Source: Macromonas bipunctata
Lineage (GTDB): Bacteria; Pseudomonadota; Gammaproteobacteria; Burkholderiales; Burkholderiaceae_C
DNA length: 64,000 bases
Reading direction: 5' to 3'
NCBI RefSeq assembly: GCF_002837135.1
Contig: NZ_NWBQ01000060.1
Span: 1 to 64,000 of the forward strand
The notes beneath the pieces were generated by a model. The model searched no databases. It worked only from the letters and a program-made list of their open reading frames with translations, and had not been told where the DNA came from. The position numbers were made by a program, and so were the translations under genes. How positions within the stretch are numbered: the first letter of the stretch is position 1; each line of letters starts with the position of its first letter. Shown here piece after piece: positions 30,890 to 40,726 of this stretch.

Positions 30890-32125
30890 ATGCCCGCCTA
30901 CACCTACGAAGCCGTTGATGCCGAAGGCCGAGCGCAACGCGGCCTGCTCGAAGCCGACACGGTGCGCGCCGCCCGCACCCAGCTGCGCCAGCGGGGCCTG
31001 ATCCCGCTGAATGTGGCCAGCGCCATCGACAGCACCCACCCCACCAACGGCCACGGCACCGGTCTGAACCGCACCGTGTGGCAACGTCGCACCTTCCCCA
31101 CCAGCGCGCTGGCGGTGTGGACGCGCCAACTGGCGGGCCTGGTCAGCGCGGGCCTGCCCTTGGAGCGGGCCCTGAGTGCGCTGGCTGATGAGGCCGAAAC
31201 CCCGGCCCAGCAACGCTTGGTGGCCACCTTGCGCGCCGAAGTCAACGCCGGTGCCCCCTTTGCCAGCGCGCTGGCGCAACACCCGCGCGAATTTGATGCC
31301 AGCTACATCGCCGTCATCGCCGCTGGGGAACAAGGCGGCCAGCTCGGCACCGTGCTGGAGCGCCTGGCCACCGACCTGGAAGACAGCGAACTGCTGCGCG
31401 GCAAACTTATCTCCGCCGCGCTGTACCCGGCCATCGTCACCGTGTTTGCCACCGTCATCGTGGTGTTCCTGATGACCTACGTGGTGCCACAAGTGGCCAA
31501 CGTCTTCATCGGCAGCAAACGCGCTCTGCCGCTGCTGACCACCGTGATGCTGGCCGCCAGCGACTTTGTGCGCCACTGGGGCTGGCTCATGGCGCTGCTG
31601 CTGGCCGGGCTGGGCGCAGGCGTGGTGCAGGCGCGCAAGCACGCCACCCTGCGCGGCCGCATGGACGCGGCTTGGCTGCGCCTGCCCGTGGTCGGGCGGC
31701 TGGCCTGTGGCTACAACGCGGCGCGCTTTGCCGCCACCCTGTCGATGCTGGCCGGTGCGGGGGTGCCCATCCTGCGCGCGCTGCAAACCGCCGCCGACAC
31801 GCTGCACAACCGCGCCTTGCGTGCCGATGCGCTGGACGCGCTGGTGCGGGTGCGCGAAGGTGCGCCGCTGGCCTCGGCGCTGGCGGCCCACCAACGCTTT
31901 CCGGGCCTGCTGCCCATGTTTGCGCGGCTGGGCGAACAAACCGGCCAACTGCCCGTCATGCTGCAACGCGCGGCGCAACAACTCAGCGGCGAGGTGCAAC
32001 GCCGCGCCCTGCGTTTGGCCACGCTGCTGGAACCTTTGCTCATCGTCGGCATGGGCCTGGTGGTGATGCTGATTGTGCTGGCCGTGCTCATGCCCATCAT
32101 CCAGCTCAACCAGCTGGTGAAATAA
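30890..32125 (+). CDS. gspF: Type II secretion inner-membrane protein GspF
   Basis: A 411-residue polytopic platform protein with two homologous cytoplasmic four-helix domains, residues 70-195 (TRQLAGLVSAGLPLERALSAL) and 275-395 (AATLSMLAGAGVPILRALQTA), and three membrane helices near 175-195, 225-245 and 380-405. It sits at the centre of the assembly platform below GspC, L and M. It is separated from gspE by the cyclase gene, starting 11 bases after that gene, and closes the gsp operon. Confidence 0.94.
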   Translation: MPAYTYEAVDAEGRAQRGLLEADTVRAARTQLRQRGLIPLNVASAIDSTHPTNGHGTGLNRTVWQRRTFPTSALAVWTRQLAGLVSAGLPLERALSALADEAETPAQQRLVATLRAEVNAGAPFASALAQHPREFDASYIAVIAAGEQGGQLGTVLERLATDLEDSELLRGKLISAALYPAIVTVFATVIVVFLMTYVVPQVANVFIGSKRALPLLTTVMLAASDFVRHWGWLMALLLAGLGAGVVQARKHATLRGRMDAAWLRLPVVGRLACGYNAARFAATLSMLAGAGVPILRALQTAADTLHNRALRADALDALVRVREGAPLASALAAHQRFPGLLPMFARLGEQTGQLPVMLQRAAQQLSGEVQRRALRLATLLEPLLIVGMGLVVMLIVLAVLMPIIQLNQLVK

Positions 32126-32135
32126 TCACCCAACC

Positions 32136-32354
32136 ATGAACACGCCCACCGCAGCCCCCGCCTTTCAAGCCAAAACCGTGACCTGCCCCGCCTGTGGCGG
32201 CCCCAGCCTGTACGCCCCCAGCAACCGCTACCGGCCCTTTTGCAGCGAGCGTTGCAAGACCCACGATCTGGGCGCGTGGGCCAGTGAGGACTTCCGCGTC
32301 CCCACCGCCCCCACGTTCGATGCGGCACCACCCGAAGACAGCTGGCGCCATTGA
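32136..32354 (+). CDS. yacG: DNA gyrase inhibitor YacG, zinc-binding
   Basis: A 72-residue zinc protein with cysteines in VTCPACGG and RPFCSERCK, followed by the conserved DLGAWASEDFRVP. YacG binds GyrB and inhibits gyrase. It usually follows coaE and zapD in betaproteobacteria; here it follows gspF by ten bases while coaE is 22 kb upstream. Confidence 0.93.
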   Translation: MNTPTAAPAFQAKTVTCPACGGPSLYAPSNRYRPFCSERCKTHDLGAWASEDFRVPTAPTFDAAPPEDSWRH

Positions 32355-32363
32355 AAACCGAGC

Positions 32364-32382
32364 ACCGCCAGTGCAGGGCGGT
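32364..32382. terminator. Hairpin between convergent yacG and Nudix genes
   Basis: ACCGCC (32364-32369) and GGCGGT (32377-32382) form a 6-bp stem with a 7-base loop in the 28-base gap between converging stop codons. There is no T tract on either strand, so termination efficiency is doubtful. Confidence 0.35.
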
Positions 32383-32847
32383 TCAGGCGCCCGCCGCGGC
32401 CTCCTCGGCCAGCCACTGCAACACCGGCACCGTACCGGGCAACACCGGCTCTACCGTGACGGGCAAACGTTGCCACGCAAACGTCTGGCCTTCGTGCATG
32501 TGCAAGTCACCCTGCCAATCAAACACCTTGCAAAAATGCAGCCGCACCAGCGCATGCGGGTAATCCACCAACTGCTCGCGCCACGGGTGGACTTCACCCA
32601 CCGTCACGCCAATTTCTTCCTGCAACTCGCGCCGCAGAGCTTGCGCCACGGTTTCACCCGCCTCTAACTTGCCGCCGGGAAACTCCCAGTAGCCCGCATA
32701 CACCTTACCCGGCGGGCGCGTGGTGAGTAGGAACTGGCCGTCCGGGGCGATCAACACCCCCACGGCCACATCGGTCACGGGCCGGTCGGCACCGCCAGTG
32801 CGCTGCTGCTGGCCATCGGCCACCAGCACGTTCTGGCCGCTGCTCAT
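32383..32847 (-). CDS. MutT-like Nudix hydrolase
   Basis: A 154-residue Nudix hydrolase. The Nudix box reads GGKLEAGETVAQALRRELQEE, matching GX5EX7REUXEE fully. The surrounding sequence (TTRPPGKVYAGYWEFPGGK) is like MutT, which removes 8-oxo-dGTP from the nucleotide pool. ATG 32847 overlaps the stop of the ATPase gene (ATGA). The gene order argJ-ATPase-Nudix is typical of the family of organisms. Confidence 0.88.
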   Translation of the reverse strand: MSSGQNVLVADGQQQRTGGADRPVTDVAVGVLIAPDGQFLLTTRPPGKVYAGYWEFPGGKLEAGETVAQALRRELQEEIGVTVGEVHPWREQLVDYPHALVRLHFCKVFDWQGDLHMHEGQTFAWQRLPVTVEPVLPGTVPVLQWLAEEAAAGA

Positions 32848-33716
32848 CGGTTGCCCGCGTAGTCGCGCGCAAACTGGTACGCCACGCGGCCACTGCGTGA
32901 GCCACGCTCCAGCGCCCACACCAGCGCCAGCGGGCGGGCGGCCTCCAGTTCAGCGTCGGGCACACCGTAATAACGCAGCCACTGCGCCACCACGCTCAGG
33001 TACTCGTCCTGGCTGAACGGGTAAAAACTCACCCACAAGCCAAAACGCTCCGACAGCGAAATTTTCTCCTCCACCGCCTCGCCGGGGTGGATTTCACCGT
33101 CGTCACCGTGGCGCGTGCCCAGGTTGTCCTTCATGTACTCGGGCAACAAGTGACGGCGGTTGCTGGTGGCGTAAATCAGCACGTTGGGCGATGCCGCCGC
33201 CACCGAACCGTCCAAAATCGACTTGAGTGCCTTGTAGCCCGGTTCCCCGTCCTCAAAACTCAGGTCGTCGCAAAACACCATGAACTTCTCGGGGCAGCCC
33301 GCCACCACTTCCACAATGTCGGGCAAATCGGTCAGGTCGGACTTGTCCACCTCGATCAGGCGCAAGCCTTGGTCGGCGTAAGCGTTCAAGCACGCCTTGA
33401 TCAACGAACTCTTGCCAGTGCCACGCGCGCCGGTCAACAGCACATTGTTGGCCGGGCGACCCTGCACAAAGTGCTCGGTATTGCGCTGGATCTTGGCCTT
33501 CTGGTCGTCAATTTCCTGCAAATCGCTCAGGGCAATGTGGGCCACATGGCGCACCGGCTCCAGCACACCATGCCCGCCGCGCTTGCGGTAGCGAAACGCC
33601 ACCGACGCGCCCCAATCCGGCGCAGCCAAGGGTTGTGGCAACGCCGCTTCCCAGCGCGCCAGCACCGACTCGGCCCGCGCCAACAAGCGTTCCAAAGCTT
33701 CGGGGTTCATCGTCAT
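32844..33716 (-). CDS. AAA-type ATPase (DUF815 family)
   Basis: A 290-residue cytoplasmic ATPase. Walker A is LLTGARGTGKSS (about 93-104), the likely Walker B is FMVFCDDLSFE, and sensor-like residues lie in LIYATSNRRHL. The family is widespread in Proteobacteria beside mutT and argJ but its function is not established. It starts three bases after the argJ stop. A start two codons later (ATG AAC CCC) is equally possible. Confidence 0.88.
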   Translation of the reverse strand: MTMNPEALERLLARAESVLARWEAALPQPLAAPDWGASVAFRYRKRGGHGVLEPVRHVAHIALSDLQEIDDQKAKIQRNTEHFVQGRPANNVLLTGARGTGKSSLIKACLNAYADQGLRLIEVDKSDLTDLPDIVEVVAGCPEKFMVFCDDLSFEDGEPGYKALKSILDGSVAAASPNVLIYATSNRRHLLPEYMKDNLGTRHGDDGEIHPGEAVEEKISLSERFGLWVSFYPFSQDEYLSVVAQWLRYYGVPDAELEAARPLALVWALERGSRSGRVAYQFARDYAGNR

Positions 33717-33719
33717 GGT

Positions 33720-34949
33720 TCAGCTGCGGTAATCGGCGTTGATGGTCACGTAGTCGTGGCTGAAATCGCACGTCCACACGGTTTCCGCCGCATCGCCCCG
33801 GCCCAAACCCACGCGGATGGTGATTTCGCTCTGCGCCATCACGCGTGCGCCATCGGCCTCTTGGTACTCGGCGCGGCGGCCGCCTTGGCTCACCACATGC
33901 ACATCGTCCAAGTGCAACTCAATCTTGTTCTGGTCCAGGTCGGCCACACCGGCGTAGCCCACCGCCGCCAGAATGCGGCCCAGGTTCGGGTCGCTGGCAA
34001 AAAACGCGGTCTTGACCAGCGGCGAGTGTGCAATCGCATACGCCACCTTCAGGCACTCGTCGGTGGTCTGGCCACCTTCCACCCGCACCGCAATGAACTT
34101 GGTGGCACCTTCACCGTCGCGCACAATCGCGTGCGCCAGCGTGCGGGCCACTTCGGTCATAGCGGCTTGCAGGGCCTGGCCGTCGGCGCTGTCCAGGTCG
34201 GTGATGGGCACGTTGTCCGCCAAATGCGTGGCCACCACCACAAACGAGTCGTTGGTCGAGGTGTCACCGTCCACCGTTACGCGGTTGAACGACGCATCGG
34301 CCAGACGCTTGGCCAGCTCTTGCATCAAACCCGGTGCCACCGCAGCGTCGGTGGCCACAAAACCCAGCATGGTGGCCATGTTGGGGCGGATCATGCCCGC
34401 GCCCTTGGCAATGCCAGTAATGGTCACTGTCTTGCCTCCCAGCTGCACTTGGCGGCTGGCCGCCTTGGGCACGGTGTCGGTGGTCATGATGCCTTCGGCG
34501 GCCTTGAGCCAGTTCTCGGCACAAGCATCGCCCAGCGCGGCGGGCAGGCCAGCAATGATGCGGTCCACCGGCAGCGGCTCCATGATCACGCCGGTCGAAA
34601 ACGGCAGAATCTGCTCGGGTGACACGCTCAACTGGCGCGCCAGCGCAATGCAGGTGGCGCGGGCATTGACCAGCCCAGGCTCGCCCGTGCCCGCATTGGC
34701 ATTGCCGGTGTTGATCACCATCGCACGGATGCCATGCCCGGCGGCCAGGTGCTCACGGCACAACTGCACCGGCGCGGCGCAGTAGCGGTTCTGCGTGAAC
34801 ACGCCCCCCACCGCACTGCCTTCGGCCAGCAAGAACACGGTCAGATCCTTGCGGTTGGCCTTGCGCACTCCCGCTTCGACCACCCCCATGGTCACGCCCG
34901 TCACGGGCAACAAATCCGCCGCCTCGGGCGCAGTCCAGTTCACAGCCAT
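33720..34949 (-). CDS. argJ: Bifunctional glutamate N-acetyltransferase/amino-acid acetyltransferase
   Basis: A 409-residue enzyme transferring acetyl from N-acetylornithine to glutamate, which recycles acetyl in arginine synthesis. The self-cleavage site is in [14 protein letters not shown]; the proenzyme is cut between Ala and Thr, and the Thr becomes the beta-chain nucleophile. The N-terminus [21 protein letters not shown] is standard for the family from ATG 34949. Whether it also uses acetyl-CoA (bifunctional) cannot be seen. The next gene upstream on the strand is a diguanylate cyclase. Confidence 0.95.
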   Translation of the reverse strand: MAVNWTAPEAADLLPVTGVTMGVVEAGVRKANRKDLTVFLLAEGSAVGGVFTQNRYCAAPVQLCREHLAAGHGIRAMVINTGNANAGTGEPGLVNARATCIALARQLSVSPEQILPFSTGVIMEPLPVDRIIAGLPAALGDACAENWLKAAEGIMTTDTVPKAASRQVQLGGKTVTITGIAKGAGMIRPNMATMLGFVATDAAVAPGLMQELAKRLADASFNRVTVDGDTSTNDSFVVVATHLADNVPITDLDSADGQALQAAMTEVARTLAHAIVRDGEGATKFIAVRVEGGQTTDECLKVAYAIAHSPLVKTAFFASDPNLGRILAAVGYAGVADLDQNKIELHLDDVHVVSQGGRRAEYQEADGARVMAQSEITIRVGLGRGDAAETVWTCDFSHDYVTINADYRS

Positions 34950-35019
34950 GTTCAACTCCAATCAGGTCATCAGAAGCGGGGCGCACACGGCCCCATTGCG
35001 CGGGCAATATACCCGCTTT

Positions 35020-37305
35020 TCAAGACGATTCGGCTTCCACGCGGTCGCGCCCCAAATGCTTGGCGCGGTACAGTGCGGCATCGGCACGGCCCACCAGGGT
35101 TTCCACCGTGTCGCCGCTGCGGTAGGCCGCCACACCAAAGCTGGCGGTAATGTGCTGCGGAACGGCGCTCCAGTCGTGCTCGCGCAGGCGCTGGCGCAAC
35201 GTGTCGGCCAGGTGCATTGCCCCGGCCAGATCGGTGTCGCGGCACACCAGCAGGAACTCCTCGCCACCCCAGCGCCCGGCGGCATCGGTGGCGCGCACGC
35301 CGGTCTGCAGCAGCGTACCGATACCCACCAGCACAGCATCACCCACCAGGTGGCCCCAGGTGTCGTTGACCTGCTTGAAGTGGTCCACGTCCAGTATCAC
35401 CACCGCAAAACCCGTGCCGTGGGCGGCGGCCTCCAGCCCGTGCTCGAGCAGTTGCTCCAGGCGCATGCGGTTGTAGACGCCGGTCAGGCGGTCGGTGGTG
35501 GCCATCTGCTCGAGCTGGCGGTTGGTCTCCTGCAGCTCCAGCTGCATCTGGCGCAGCTCGTCCACCGCCTGCTGCGCGCGCTGGCGCGCCTGGTGCAGCG
35601 TGCGGTTCCACCATAAGGTCAGCGCCAGCGCCAGCAGCGCCATGCCGCCCACCATCCAGGCGCGCGAGTAGTCAATGCCCTCCTCGGAGCGCAGCGACAG
35701 CCAGCGGCTCATCAGGGTCTGGCGGTCGGCGTCGCTCAGGCTGTCCACCGCCTTTTGCAGCACGCCGTGCAGCAGCGGCGAGGCGTGCTCGGGCATGGCA
35801 AACGCCAGCGACAGCGCAAACGGCGTCTTGCCCACCACCTTCACGTCGGCCACCGCGTCCTGCTGTAGCGCAAACGCCACCGCCACCGGGGTGTCGATGT
35901 AGGCAAACACCTGGCCCGAGTGCACGGCGGCCACACCATCCACGGCACGCGGCACCGACTGCAGCTGGATGCCAGGATAGAACAGCCGCAGGTCGTTCCA
36001 CAGCGCCTCGTTGTCGCCCAGGGCAAAACGGCGCTGCGCCACGTCGCGCATGTCCTCCACAAACAGCTCGCTGCTGGAGGTGGCCAGCACGTAGGGCAGG
36101 TTCAGGAAGTGCTCGGTCCAGTGCCACGACAGCTCCGTGAACGTGCCTGGCGCCAGCACCGCCACCTCGCAGCGGCCCGCGCGCAGTGCCTGGCGCGCCG
36201 CCGCCACCGACGACACCAGGTGCGGCTCGAACGACAGCCCGACCCGCGAGCCCAGCAACTCCAGGTAGTCCCACAGCAGGCCCTGCAGCGCCACCGGGCC
36301 CGGGGCGTCCTTGGCCTCCACACGCCAGATGTAGGGCGGGCGGTTCTCGGGCAAGCACACCGACACCCCGGCGCGCTGGCGCACAAACGTCTGCTCGGCC
36401 ATGGTCAGGCGGCTGTCCACCGACGCCTGCCGCACCCCCAGGCTGTGACCAAACCACTTCAGGTACAGGGCTGTGCGCTCCTGCGGCGTCAGGGCCGCCA
36501 GCGCCTTGTTGAGCATGACTTGCAGCTGCGGCAAGTCCTTGCGCACCCCAAAGTGGCCGGTGTAGAAGTTGCCGTACCGGTCGCCAAACAGGCGGTACAC
36601 CATCTGCAGGTCGGTGTAGCCGCGTTGGGTGATGATGTGCTGCAGCACCATCTCGGCCTCCAGCGTGGCGTCGGCGCGCCCCAGCGCCACCGCCTCCACC
36701 GCCTCGGCCATGTTGGCCACCGGCAGGTGTGTGAACTTGATGCCGTGCTCGCGCAGCACATTCAGGTAGTCGTAGCTGTGCGGCATGGCCACCACGCGGC
36801 CACGCAAATCCAGCGCGCTGCGGATGCTGCGGTTGTCGCTGCGGGTCAGGATCACCTCGCGCGCCCGCAGGTAAGGCGCGCTGAACAGCAGGTACTGCGC
36901 GTCCGAGTCGGTGTACTGCACCGACGTCACCACATCGATCTGGCCCGCGCGCAACTGGCCCAGCGCCGCATTCCAGTCCGATCCATCCACAAACTCGGGG
37001 CGCAAGCCCAGCTTGTGCAGCAACAAGCGGATCAGCTCGATGCTGTAGCCCTGGGGCTGGCCATGCTCGAAAAAGTCGAACGGGGCGTAGGTGTGGTCGT
37101 TGGCCACCCGCACCACCGGGTGGCGCTGCACAAAGGCGCGCTCGCCGGGCGTGAGTTCGATTGTCTCGGCCAGCGGGGCCGGGGCGGGCGTCTGGGCCTG
37201 CGTTGCACCGACGACACCCAGCCACAGCGCGGGCAGCAGCCAGATCAGCGCCGCCCAGCGGTACCGGCGCCATACCTGCCACCAGTTCATCGTCGGTACC
37301 CGCAT
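35020..37305 (-). CDS. Diguanylate cyclase with two periplasmic solute-binding domains
   Basis: A 761-residue protein: signal or anchor helix (about 15-38), two family-3 solute-binding domains (about 50-285 and 310-545), a membrane helix (about 553-573), a coiled coil, and a GGDEF-type domain with GGEEF. The inhibitory site RATD lies five residues before it. The binding modules resemble those of BvgS-type sensors and probably sense an amino acid or similar ligand. A later in-frame ATG at 37290 is also possible. It lies between argJ and secA on the same strand, which is an unusual neighbour for both. Confidence 0.9.
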   Translation of the reverse strand: MRVPTMNWWQVWRRYRWAALIWLLPALWLGVVGATQAQTPAPAPLAETIELTPGERAFVQRHPVVRVANDHTYAPFDFFEHGQPQGYSIELIRLLLHKLGLRPEFVDGSDWNAALGQLRAGQIDVVTSVQYTDSDAQYLLFSAPYLRAREVILTRSDNRSIRSALDLRGRVVAMPHSYDYLNVLREHGIKFTHLPVANMAEAVEAVALGRADATLEAEMVLQHIITQRGYTDLQMVYRLFGDRYGNFYTGHFGVRKDLPQLQVMLNKALAALTPQERTALYLKWFGHSLGVRQASVDSRLTMAEQTFVRQRAGVSVCLPENRPPYIWRVEAKDAPGPVALQGLLWDYLELLGSRVGLSFEPHLVSSVAAARQALRAGRCEVAVLAPGTFTELSWHWTEHFLNLPYVLATSSSELFVEDMRDVAQRRFALGDNEALWNDLRLFYPGIQLQSVPRAVDGVAAVHSGQVFAYIDTPVAVAFALQQDAVADVKVVGKTPFALSLAFAMPEHASPLLHGVLQKAVDSLSDADRQTLMSRWLSLRSEEGIDYSRAWMVGGMALLALALTLWWNRTLHQARQRAQQAVDELRQMQLELQETNRQLEQMATTDRLTGVYNRMRLEQLLEHGLEAAAHGTGFAVVILDVDHFKQVNDTWGHLVGDAVLVGIGTLLQTGVRATDAAGRWGGEEFLLVCRDTDLAGAMHLADTLRQRLREHDWSAVPQHITASFGVAAYRSGDTVETLVGRADAALYRAKHLGRDRVEAESS

Positions 37306-37325
37306 GGTGCGCTTTCAGGCGGGGG

Positions 37326-40079
37326 TCAGGTCAGCTGGCCGTGGCAGTGCTTGTAACGCTTGCCGCTGCCGCACGGGCAGGGGTCGTTGCGGCCCACGCG
37401 CGGCACGGCCTGCCCGTGCGCCACCTGGGGGCCATTGGCGGGTGTGGTCTGCGGCTCGCCGGTCTCGGTGGGTGCGGTGTAGGTCACGTGGCCCAGGTGC
37501 TCGGCCTGCGCCTCCAGCTGCTGGGCGGCGGTGCTCACCTGCTCGGGCGACTGCACTTTCACGTTCATCAGCAGGCGCGTCACATCGTTGCGCACCGTGT
37601 CGAGCAACTGGCCAAACAGCTGGAACGCCTCGCGCTTGTACTCCTGCTTGGGCTGCTTTTGCGCGTAGCCGCGCAGGTGAATGCCCTGGCGCAGGTAGTC
37701 CAGCGCGCTGAGGTGGTCGCGCCACTGGCCGTCGATGTGCTGCAACAGCACCACGCGCTCAAAGCTGGTGAAGCTCTCGCGCCCGGCCTGCGCCACCTTG
37801 GCCTCGTAGGCCGCGTGCGCGGCGGCCACCACCTGCGCCACGATGTCCTCGTCGGTGATGGCCTCGGCACCGCCGACCAGCTGCACCAGCGGCAGCGCCA
37901 CGCCCCACTCCTCGGCCAGCACCCGCTCCAGCGCGGGCAAGTCCCACTGCTCTTCCACACTGTTTTCTGGCACGTACTGACGCACCAGATCCGCAAAGCA
38001 ACCCTCGCGCAGCGCCGTGATCTGCGCGCTCATGTCGTGGGCGTCGATGATGTCGTTGCGCTGCTGGTAGATCACCTTGCGCTGGTCGTTGGACACATCG
38101 TCGTACTCCAGCAACTGCTTGCGGATGTCGAAGTTGCGGGCCTCCACCTTGCGCTGCGCGCTCTCGATGCTGCGCGTCACGATGCCGGCCTCAATCGCCT
38201 CGCCTTCGGGCATCTTGAGCTTGTCCATGATGGCGCGCACGCGGTCACCCGCAAAAATGCGCATCAGCTGGTCGTCCAGGCTCAAGTAGAAGCGGCTGGA
38301 GCCCGGATCGCCCTGGCGGCCCGCACGGCCACGCAACTGGTTGTCGATGCGACGGCTCTCGTGGCGCTCGGTGGCAATGATGCGCAGCCCCCCCAGCGCC
38401 TTCACCTTGTCGTGGTCGGCCTTCCACTGCTGGCGCAGCGCCTCGATCTGCTGTGCCTTGGCGGCCTCGTCCAGCGCCGGGTCGGCTTCTAAAGCCATTA
38501 CCATCTTCTCGATGTTGCCCCCGAGCATGATGTCCGTGCCCCGGCCCGCCATGTTGGTGGCAATCGTGATAGCCCCCGGACGACCCGCTTGCACAATGAT
38601 GTCGGCCTCACGCGCATGCTGCTTGGCGCTGAGCACCTCGTGCGGCAACCCTTCCTGCACCAGCAGCTGCGCAATGATCTCCGAATTCTCGATCGACGAC
38701 GTGCCCACCAGCACCGGCTGGCCGCGCCCGTGGCATTCGCGAATGTCCTGAATCGCGGCAGCGTACTTCTCGCGCGTGGTCTTGTACACGCGGTCGAGCT
38801 CGTCCTTGCGCAGACTGGGGCGGTTGGGCGGAATCACCACCGTCTCCAGGCCGTAGATCTCTTGGAACTCGTAGGCCTCGGTGTCGGCGGTGCCGGTCAT
38901 GCCCGACAACTTGCCGTACAGGCGGAAATAATTCTGAAACGTGATCGAGGCCAGCGTCTGGTTTTCGGGCTGGATCGCCACCCGCTCCTTGGCCTCCACC
39001 GCCTGGTGCAGGCCATCGCTCCAGCGCCGGCCACTCATCAGGCGGCCCGTGAACTCGTCCACGATCACGATCTCGCCGTTTTGCACCACATAGTGCTGAT
39101 CGCGGTGGTACAGGTGCTGCGCCTTGAGCGCCGTCACCAAACTGTGCATCAGCACAATGTTGCCGGGGTCGTACAGCGACGCACCTTCGGGCAGCAACCC
39201 GGCCTGCGCCAGAATGCGCTCGGCGTTCTCGTGCCCTTGTTCCGTCAGGTGGATCTGGTGGCCCTTCTCGTCCACCGTGAAGTCGCCCGGCTTGGTCACG
39301 CCCTCGCCCGTGCGCGGGTCGGCCTCGCCCTCCTGGCGAGTCAACTGCGGCACCACCGCGTTGATGGCCAGGTACATCGGCGTGTGATCCTCGGCCTGGC
39401 CGCTGATGATGAGCGGCGTGCGCGCCTCGTCGATCAGGATCGAGTCCACCTCGTCCACGATCGCATAATGCAGCTTGCGCTGCACGCGCTCGCTGGCCTC
39501 GTAGACCATGTTGTCGCGCAGGTAGTCAAAGCCGTACTCGTTGTTGGTGCCGTAAGTGATGTCGGCGGCGTAGGCGGCCTGCTTGTCCTCCTTGGGCATG
39601 TTGGGCAGGTTGATGCCCACGCTTAGGCCCAGCCAGTTGTACAAGCGGCTCATCCACTGCGCGTCGCGGCTGGCCAGGTAGTCGTTCACCGTGACCACGT
39701 GCACGCCCTGGCCTGCCAGCGCGTTCAGGTACACCGGCAGCGTGGCGGTCAGGGTCTTGCCCTCGCCGGTGCGCATCTCGGCCACCTTGCCGTGGTGCAG
39801 CGTCAGGCCGCCCAGCAACTGCACATCAAAATGGCGCATCTTCATGATGCGCTTGCTGGCCTCGCGCACGGTGGCAAAGGCCTCGGGCAACAGGGCGTCC
39901 AGCGTCTCGCCTTGCGCCAAGCGTTGCTTGAACTCGGCGGTCTTGCCTTGCAGCGCCTCGTCCGACAGCTTCTCGAACTGGGGTTCCAGCGCGTTGACGC
40001 GCTCCACCGTCTTGCGGTACGTCTTGAGCAGGCGATCGTTGCGGCTGCCGAAAATCTTGGTCAAAAATGGGATGGCCAT
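37326..40079 (-). CDS. secA: Preprotein translocase ATPase SecA
   Basis: A 917-residue motor that drives unfolded preproteins through SecYEG. Walker A is MRTGEGKT with K108, the DEAD-like motif is [15 protein letters not shown], and the second nucleotide domain has [10 protein letters not shown] and GRAGRQGD. The C-terminal zinc site [13 protein letters not shown], which binds SecB, is complete. ATG 40079 gives the normal start ([18 protein letters not shown]). It is upstream of a diguanylate cyclase gene and diverges from the DUF721 gene across 204 bases. Confidence 0.97.
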   Translation of the reverse strand: MAIPFLTKIFGSRNDRLLKTYRKTVERVNALEPQFEKLSDEALQGKTAEFKQRLAQGETLDALLPEAFATVREASKRIMKMRHFDVQLLGGLTLHHGKVAEMRTGEGKTLTATLPVYLNALAGQGVHVVTVNDYLASRDAQWMSRLYNWLGLSVGINLPNMPKEDKQAAYAADITYGTNNEYGFDYLRDNMVYEASERVQRKLHYAIVDEVDSILIDEARTPLIISGQAEDHTPMYLAINAVVPQLTRQEGEADPRTGEGVTKPGDFTVDEKGHQIHLTEQGHENAERILAQAGLLPEGASLYDPGNIVLMHSLVTALKAQHLYHRDQHYVVQNGEIVIVDEFTGRLMSGRRWSDGLHQAVEAKERVAIQPENQTLASITFQNYFRLYGKLSGMTGTADTEAYEFQEIYGLETVVIPPNRPSLRKDELDRVYKTTREKYAAAIQDIRECHGRGQPVLVGTSSIENSEIIAQLLVQEGLPHEVLSAKQHAREADIIVQAGRPGAITIATNMAGRGTDIMLGGNIEKMVMALEADPALDEAAKAQQIEALRQQWKADHDKVKALGGLRIIATERHESRRIDNQLRGRAGRQGDPGSSRFYLSLDDQLMRIFAGDRVRAIMDKLKMPEGEAIEAGIVTRSIESAQRKVEARNFDIRKQLLEYDDVSNDQRKVIYQQRNDIIDAHDMSAQITALREGCFADLVRQYVPENSVEEQWDLPALERVLAEEWGVALPLVQLVGGAEAITDEDIVAQVVAAAHAAYEAKVAQAGRESFTSFERVVLLQHIDGQWRDHLSALDYLRQGIHLRGYAQKQPKQEYKREAFQLFGQLLDTVRNDVTRLLMNVKVQSPEQVSTAAQQLEAQAEHLGHVTYTAPTETGEPQTTPANGPQVAHGQAVPRVGRNDPCPCGSGKRYKHCHGQLT

Positions 40080-40283
40080 ACAGACAGCGCCCGCACACAC
40101 CACACAGCACTGCGGGCAAGCGTTTCAATTGTGAATCTGAACACCGCTTGGAAACACGCCAAGCCGTGGACGGCAGGGGATGCCGCAATCGAACCATTTT
40201 AACGGTTGCCCCAGACCGGGGCGGTTCGGGCCATAATGCGCCCCCGCCCCGATTTCTGGGGCCTTTTAACCGCTCCAGCCGCC

Positions 40284-40601
40284 ATGTTCAGCCTGCAACA
40301 AGCCGCCCGCAACGCGCCCACACTGGCCCACCTGTTCGACCGCATCCGGCACTCCGAACAGATGCTGCACGTGGTGCAACCGCTGCTGCCGCCGGGGCTG
40401 CGTGCGCAGGTGCAAGCCGGGCCGCTGGACGACGCGTCGTGGTGCCTGCTGGTGAGCAACCCCGCCGTGGGCGCCAAGCTCAAGCAGCTCACACCTGCGC
40501 TGCTGGCCGCGCTGCGCCACGCCGGTTTTGAGGTGCCGGAGCTGCGCATCAAGGTGCGCACCAGCGCGCCGACGGGCACAAAAAAGCCTTCCAAGACATG
40601 A
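40284..40601 (+). CDS. DUF721 (DciA-like) family protein
   Basis: A 105-residue basic protein. The QVQAGPLDDASWCLLVSNPAVGAKLKQLTPALLAAL stretch matches the KH-like DUF721/DciA domain, whose characterised members load replicative helicase in many bacteria. This protein is shorter than typical DciA, and no functional assignment is made. The start at 40284 is preferred over longer in-frame options. Its last codons overlap the terminator stem of the opposing tRNA transcript. Divergent from secA. Confidence 0.75.
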   Translation: MFSLQQAARNAPTLAHLFDRIRHSEQMLHVVQPLLPPGLRAQVQAGPLDDASWCLLVSNPAVGAKLKQLTPALLAALRHAGFEVPELRIKVRTSAPTGTKKPSKT

Positions 40602-40615
40602 CGCTTTGGAAGGCT
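40580..40615 (-). terminator. Intrinsic terminator for petABC-sspAB-tRNA-Thr strand
   Basis: On the minus strand AGCCTTCCAA and TTGGAAGGCT form a perfect 10-bp stem around an 11-base loop, followed by six T (40585-40580). It ends the tRNA transcript 23 bases after its CCA and lies inside the final codons of the convergent DUF721 gene. Confidence 0.9.
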
Positions 40616-40637
40616 GACAAGGTATCTGAAAGAAAAC

Positions 40638-40713
40638 TGGTGCCGCCTGTCGGATTCGAACTGACGACCTACCGCTTACAAGGCGGTTGCTCTACCAACT
40701 GAGCTAAGGCGGC
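40638..40713 (-). tRNA. tRNA-Thr (anticodon TGT)
   Basis: A 76-base cloverleaf with encoded CCA. Acceptor arms GCCGCCT and AGGCGGC pair fully. The D-arm contains AGCTCAGTTGGTAGAGC, the anticodon loop is CTTGTAA with TGT reading ACA (threonine), and the T-arm contains GTTCGAATC. It starts 13 bases after the sspB stop and is probably processed from the same transcript. Confidence 0.97.
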
Positions 40714-40726
40714 AACGCTGCGTATT

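Noticed and set aside
36186-36512. Small Pro/Ala-rich plus-strand frame inside the periplasmic-sensing cyclase gene
   Set aside because: It lies fully inside a strong minus-strand gene and its low-complexity sequence is typical of a shadow.
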